The notes under the pieces are model-generated. The model was given only the letters and a program-made list of their open reading frames with translations. It had not been told where the DNA came from and made no database searches. This document shows, one piece after another, positions 63,070 through 64,000 of a stretch of 64,000 bases of DNA. A program made the position numbers and the translations under genes. The DNA lies in NCBI GenBank assembly GCA_023413135.1, contig JAEZQK010000038.1, positions 5,069-69,068 of the forward strand, given 5' to 3'. Numbering within the stretch: position 1 is the stretch's first letter; the number at the start of each line of letters is the position of its first letter. The DNA comes from Bacillota bacterium. Lineage in GTDB: Bacteria > Bacillota > Clostridia > Christensenellales > Aristaeellaceae.

Positions 63070-63114
63070 CCATTCCCCTCCTCCGGATGCTCCGGGGGAG
63101 GGGAATGGGTTTTT
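63070..63114 (+). terminator. rho-independent terminator
   Basis: A long C-rich/G-rich stem (63070-63086 with 63092-63109, CCATTCCCCTCC against GGAGGGGAATGG) is followed by TTTTT. The remaining gap to 63324 contains nothing else. Confidence 0.85.
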
Positions 63115-63323
63115 GGAGAACGATGTTTTAAGGCCAGCTGATAAAATCGCTCATTGCCTGCGCTGAAAATGCGGATTGCAGCCGAAGTTCGGATGGAAAA
63201 CTCCAATCCATTTTTCAGATTTTTCTAATCAAGCATTAAGCCGTTTCACAAGAATCTTTGCCCATTGCGTGGTAGACTTAGCAAGTAGAAAGCAATCATA
63301 CTTTTCAAGGAGGATCATCCACC

Positions 63324-63731
63324 ATGACTGACGATATGCTGCAAAAAGCTGTTTACCTACGCGAAAGAGCAGATGTGACCTATGAGGAAGCGGCGCAGAT
63401 GCTTACGAAAAACGACGGCGACGTTGTCGCTTGCCTGGTTGAGCTGGAAAAACAAGGACGAGTAAATGGAGGCGAACACGCTAAAATGCAAAACAACAAT
63501 CACTGTACACAGGAAACCAAGGAAAAAGTCACCTCCTTCTTTAAGGAAGCGTGCAAAACCCGCATCGTCATTGAAAAACGCAAAGAGAATGGCGATAGGG
63601 AAACAATTGTGAATGTCAATGCTCCGGTAGCCGCCGGCATTACAATTGTAGCCCCCTACCTGACCCTTGCTGCGGGAGTTATCGCCCTGGCGACCGGTCA
63701 TCAGTTTAAGGTAAAGAAGGAAAACGCTTAA
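63324..63731 (+). CDS. DUF4342-family protein
   Basis: 135 residues. AAGGAGG lies upstream of the ATG. An N-terminal helical, UBA-like part (about 1-50: YLRERADVTYEEAAQMLTKN) and a C-terminal DUF4342 domain (about 60-130) with a hydrophobic segment TIVAPYLTLAAGVIALATGH that may insert in or lie on the membrane. Function unknown; it is common in clostridia. Followed by a strong hairpin. Confidence 0.8.
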   Translation: MTDDMLQKAVYLRERADVTYEEAAQMLTKNDGDVVACLVELEKQGRVNGGEHAKMQNNNHCTQETKEKVTSFFKEACKTRIVIEKRKENGDRETIVNVNAPVAAGITIVAPYLTLAAGVIALATGHQFKVKKENA

Positions 63732-63768
63732 TCGAAACGGGGATATGAACGCAGGTCAGCGGCAAACA

Positions 63769-63804
63769 CAAAGAATCCGTCATTTTGAAGTGACGGATTC
63801 TTTG
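63769..63804 (+). terminator. terminator hairpin
   Basis: A perfect 14-bp stem (63769-63782 and 63791-63804) with an 8-nt loop follows the DUF4342 gene. It lies outside the IS200 left-end hairpin. Confidence 0.65.
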
Positions 63805-63830
63805 CATTGTTAGCTTCAGCGCAAGAAAAC

Positions 63831-64000
63831 CACCAGCAGAGCTGGTGAGAGTAAAAAACTTTAGGTATAAGGAAACCTCCTTTGCTAAAATGAAGCTGGT
63901 CTGGCAACCGCAACAAAGCAAAGGAGGTTGAGTCATTTATGACAAATGACAACCGTAGCTTATCACACACCAAGTGGAATTGTAAATACCACATTGTATT
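63831..64000 (+). mobile_element. left end of an IS200/IS605-type insertion sequence (partial)
   Basis: The subterminal hairpin CACCAGC-AGA-GCTGGTG (63831-63847) is the kind TnpA recognises. A second inverted repeat (63874-63886 with 63917-63929) pairs AACCTCCTTTGCT with the ribosome site AGCAAAGGAGGTT of the transposase, which would hold translation down. The exact left boundary is not defined and the element runs off the window. Confidence 0.78.
63939..64000 (+). CDS. tnpA: IS200-type transposase TnpA, 5' end only
   Basis: The first 20 residues, TNDNRSLSHTKWNCKYHIV after the initial Met, match the well conserved N-terminus of IS200 TnpA, a tyrosine (Y1) single-strand transposase. The catalytic HUH and Tyr are beyond the window end. 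AAAGGAGG lies 10 bp upstream but is sequestered by the hairpin described for the element. Confidence 0.85.
   Translation, partial: MTNDNRSLSHTKWNCKYHIV

Overview
The window looks like chromosome from an uncultured Clostridia-class Firmicute, probably near Christensenellales or Oscillospirales. The evidence is strong AGGAGG-type ribosome sites, BlaI/M56 pairs, ECF sigma factors with membrane anti-sigma partners, LplB/LplC-type sugar importers, CARDB-type exported proteins, DUF4342, and REP-like palindromes of the GTAGGGGCG...CGCCCCTAC type. It is moderately GC-rich, and TAG, TGA and TAA are all used as ordinary stops. I found no rRNA, tRNA or CRISPR array. The assignment to an order is inference.

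Layout. 1-7 kb: end of an RCC1-repeat protein, a phosphoesterase, an ECF sigma/anti-sigma pair and a BlaI/M56 pair. 7.2-19.9 kb: a two-component system followed by an ABC exporter region in which the ATPase-permease unit has been tandemly triplicated. Three large FtsX permeases remain, but only one intact ATPase; one ATPase has an amber codon directly after LSGGQ, and one is reduced to about 17 codons fused to the next permease. A CARDB-like anchored protein closes the operon. 19.9-23 kb: MATE pump divergent from a MarR operon. 23-34 kb: exported surface proteins (an HtrA-like protease with Ig-like BIG2 repeats, an SH3-RCC1 protein, SH3 proteins), an MFS pump and several broken genes.

33-45.4 kb is the most unusual part. 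It holds three intact ECF sigma/anti-sigma modules (a fourth is at 2.2 kb), relics of further ones, two sigma-region-4-like proteins and three small secreted peptidoglycan-binding proteins. Four copies of a conserved leader element, with a CCATCC-loop-GGATGG hairpin, lie upstream of the three peptidoglycan-binding genes and one of the sigma-like genes. The anti-sigma ectodomain recurs in the M56 sensor at 45.4 kb. Together this suggests a duplicated envelope-sensing network acting on wall-binding proteins.

47.4-58 kb is a minus-strand carbohydrate region: a racemase-like protein, split transketolase, two ABC permeases, a binding protein and an apiosidase-like (DUF4038/GH140) hydrolase, then LacI and a DUF2961/GH172 protein. 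It starts at a strong promoter bracketed by two near-identical LacI-type operators and contains a second transketolase pair destroyed by deletion. 58.5-64 kb: phosphoesterase, VOC protein, MATE pump, secreted 5'-nucleotidase, DUF4342 protein and the left end of an IS200/IS605 element running off the window.
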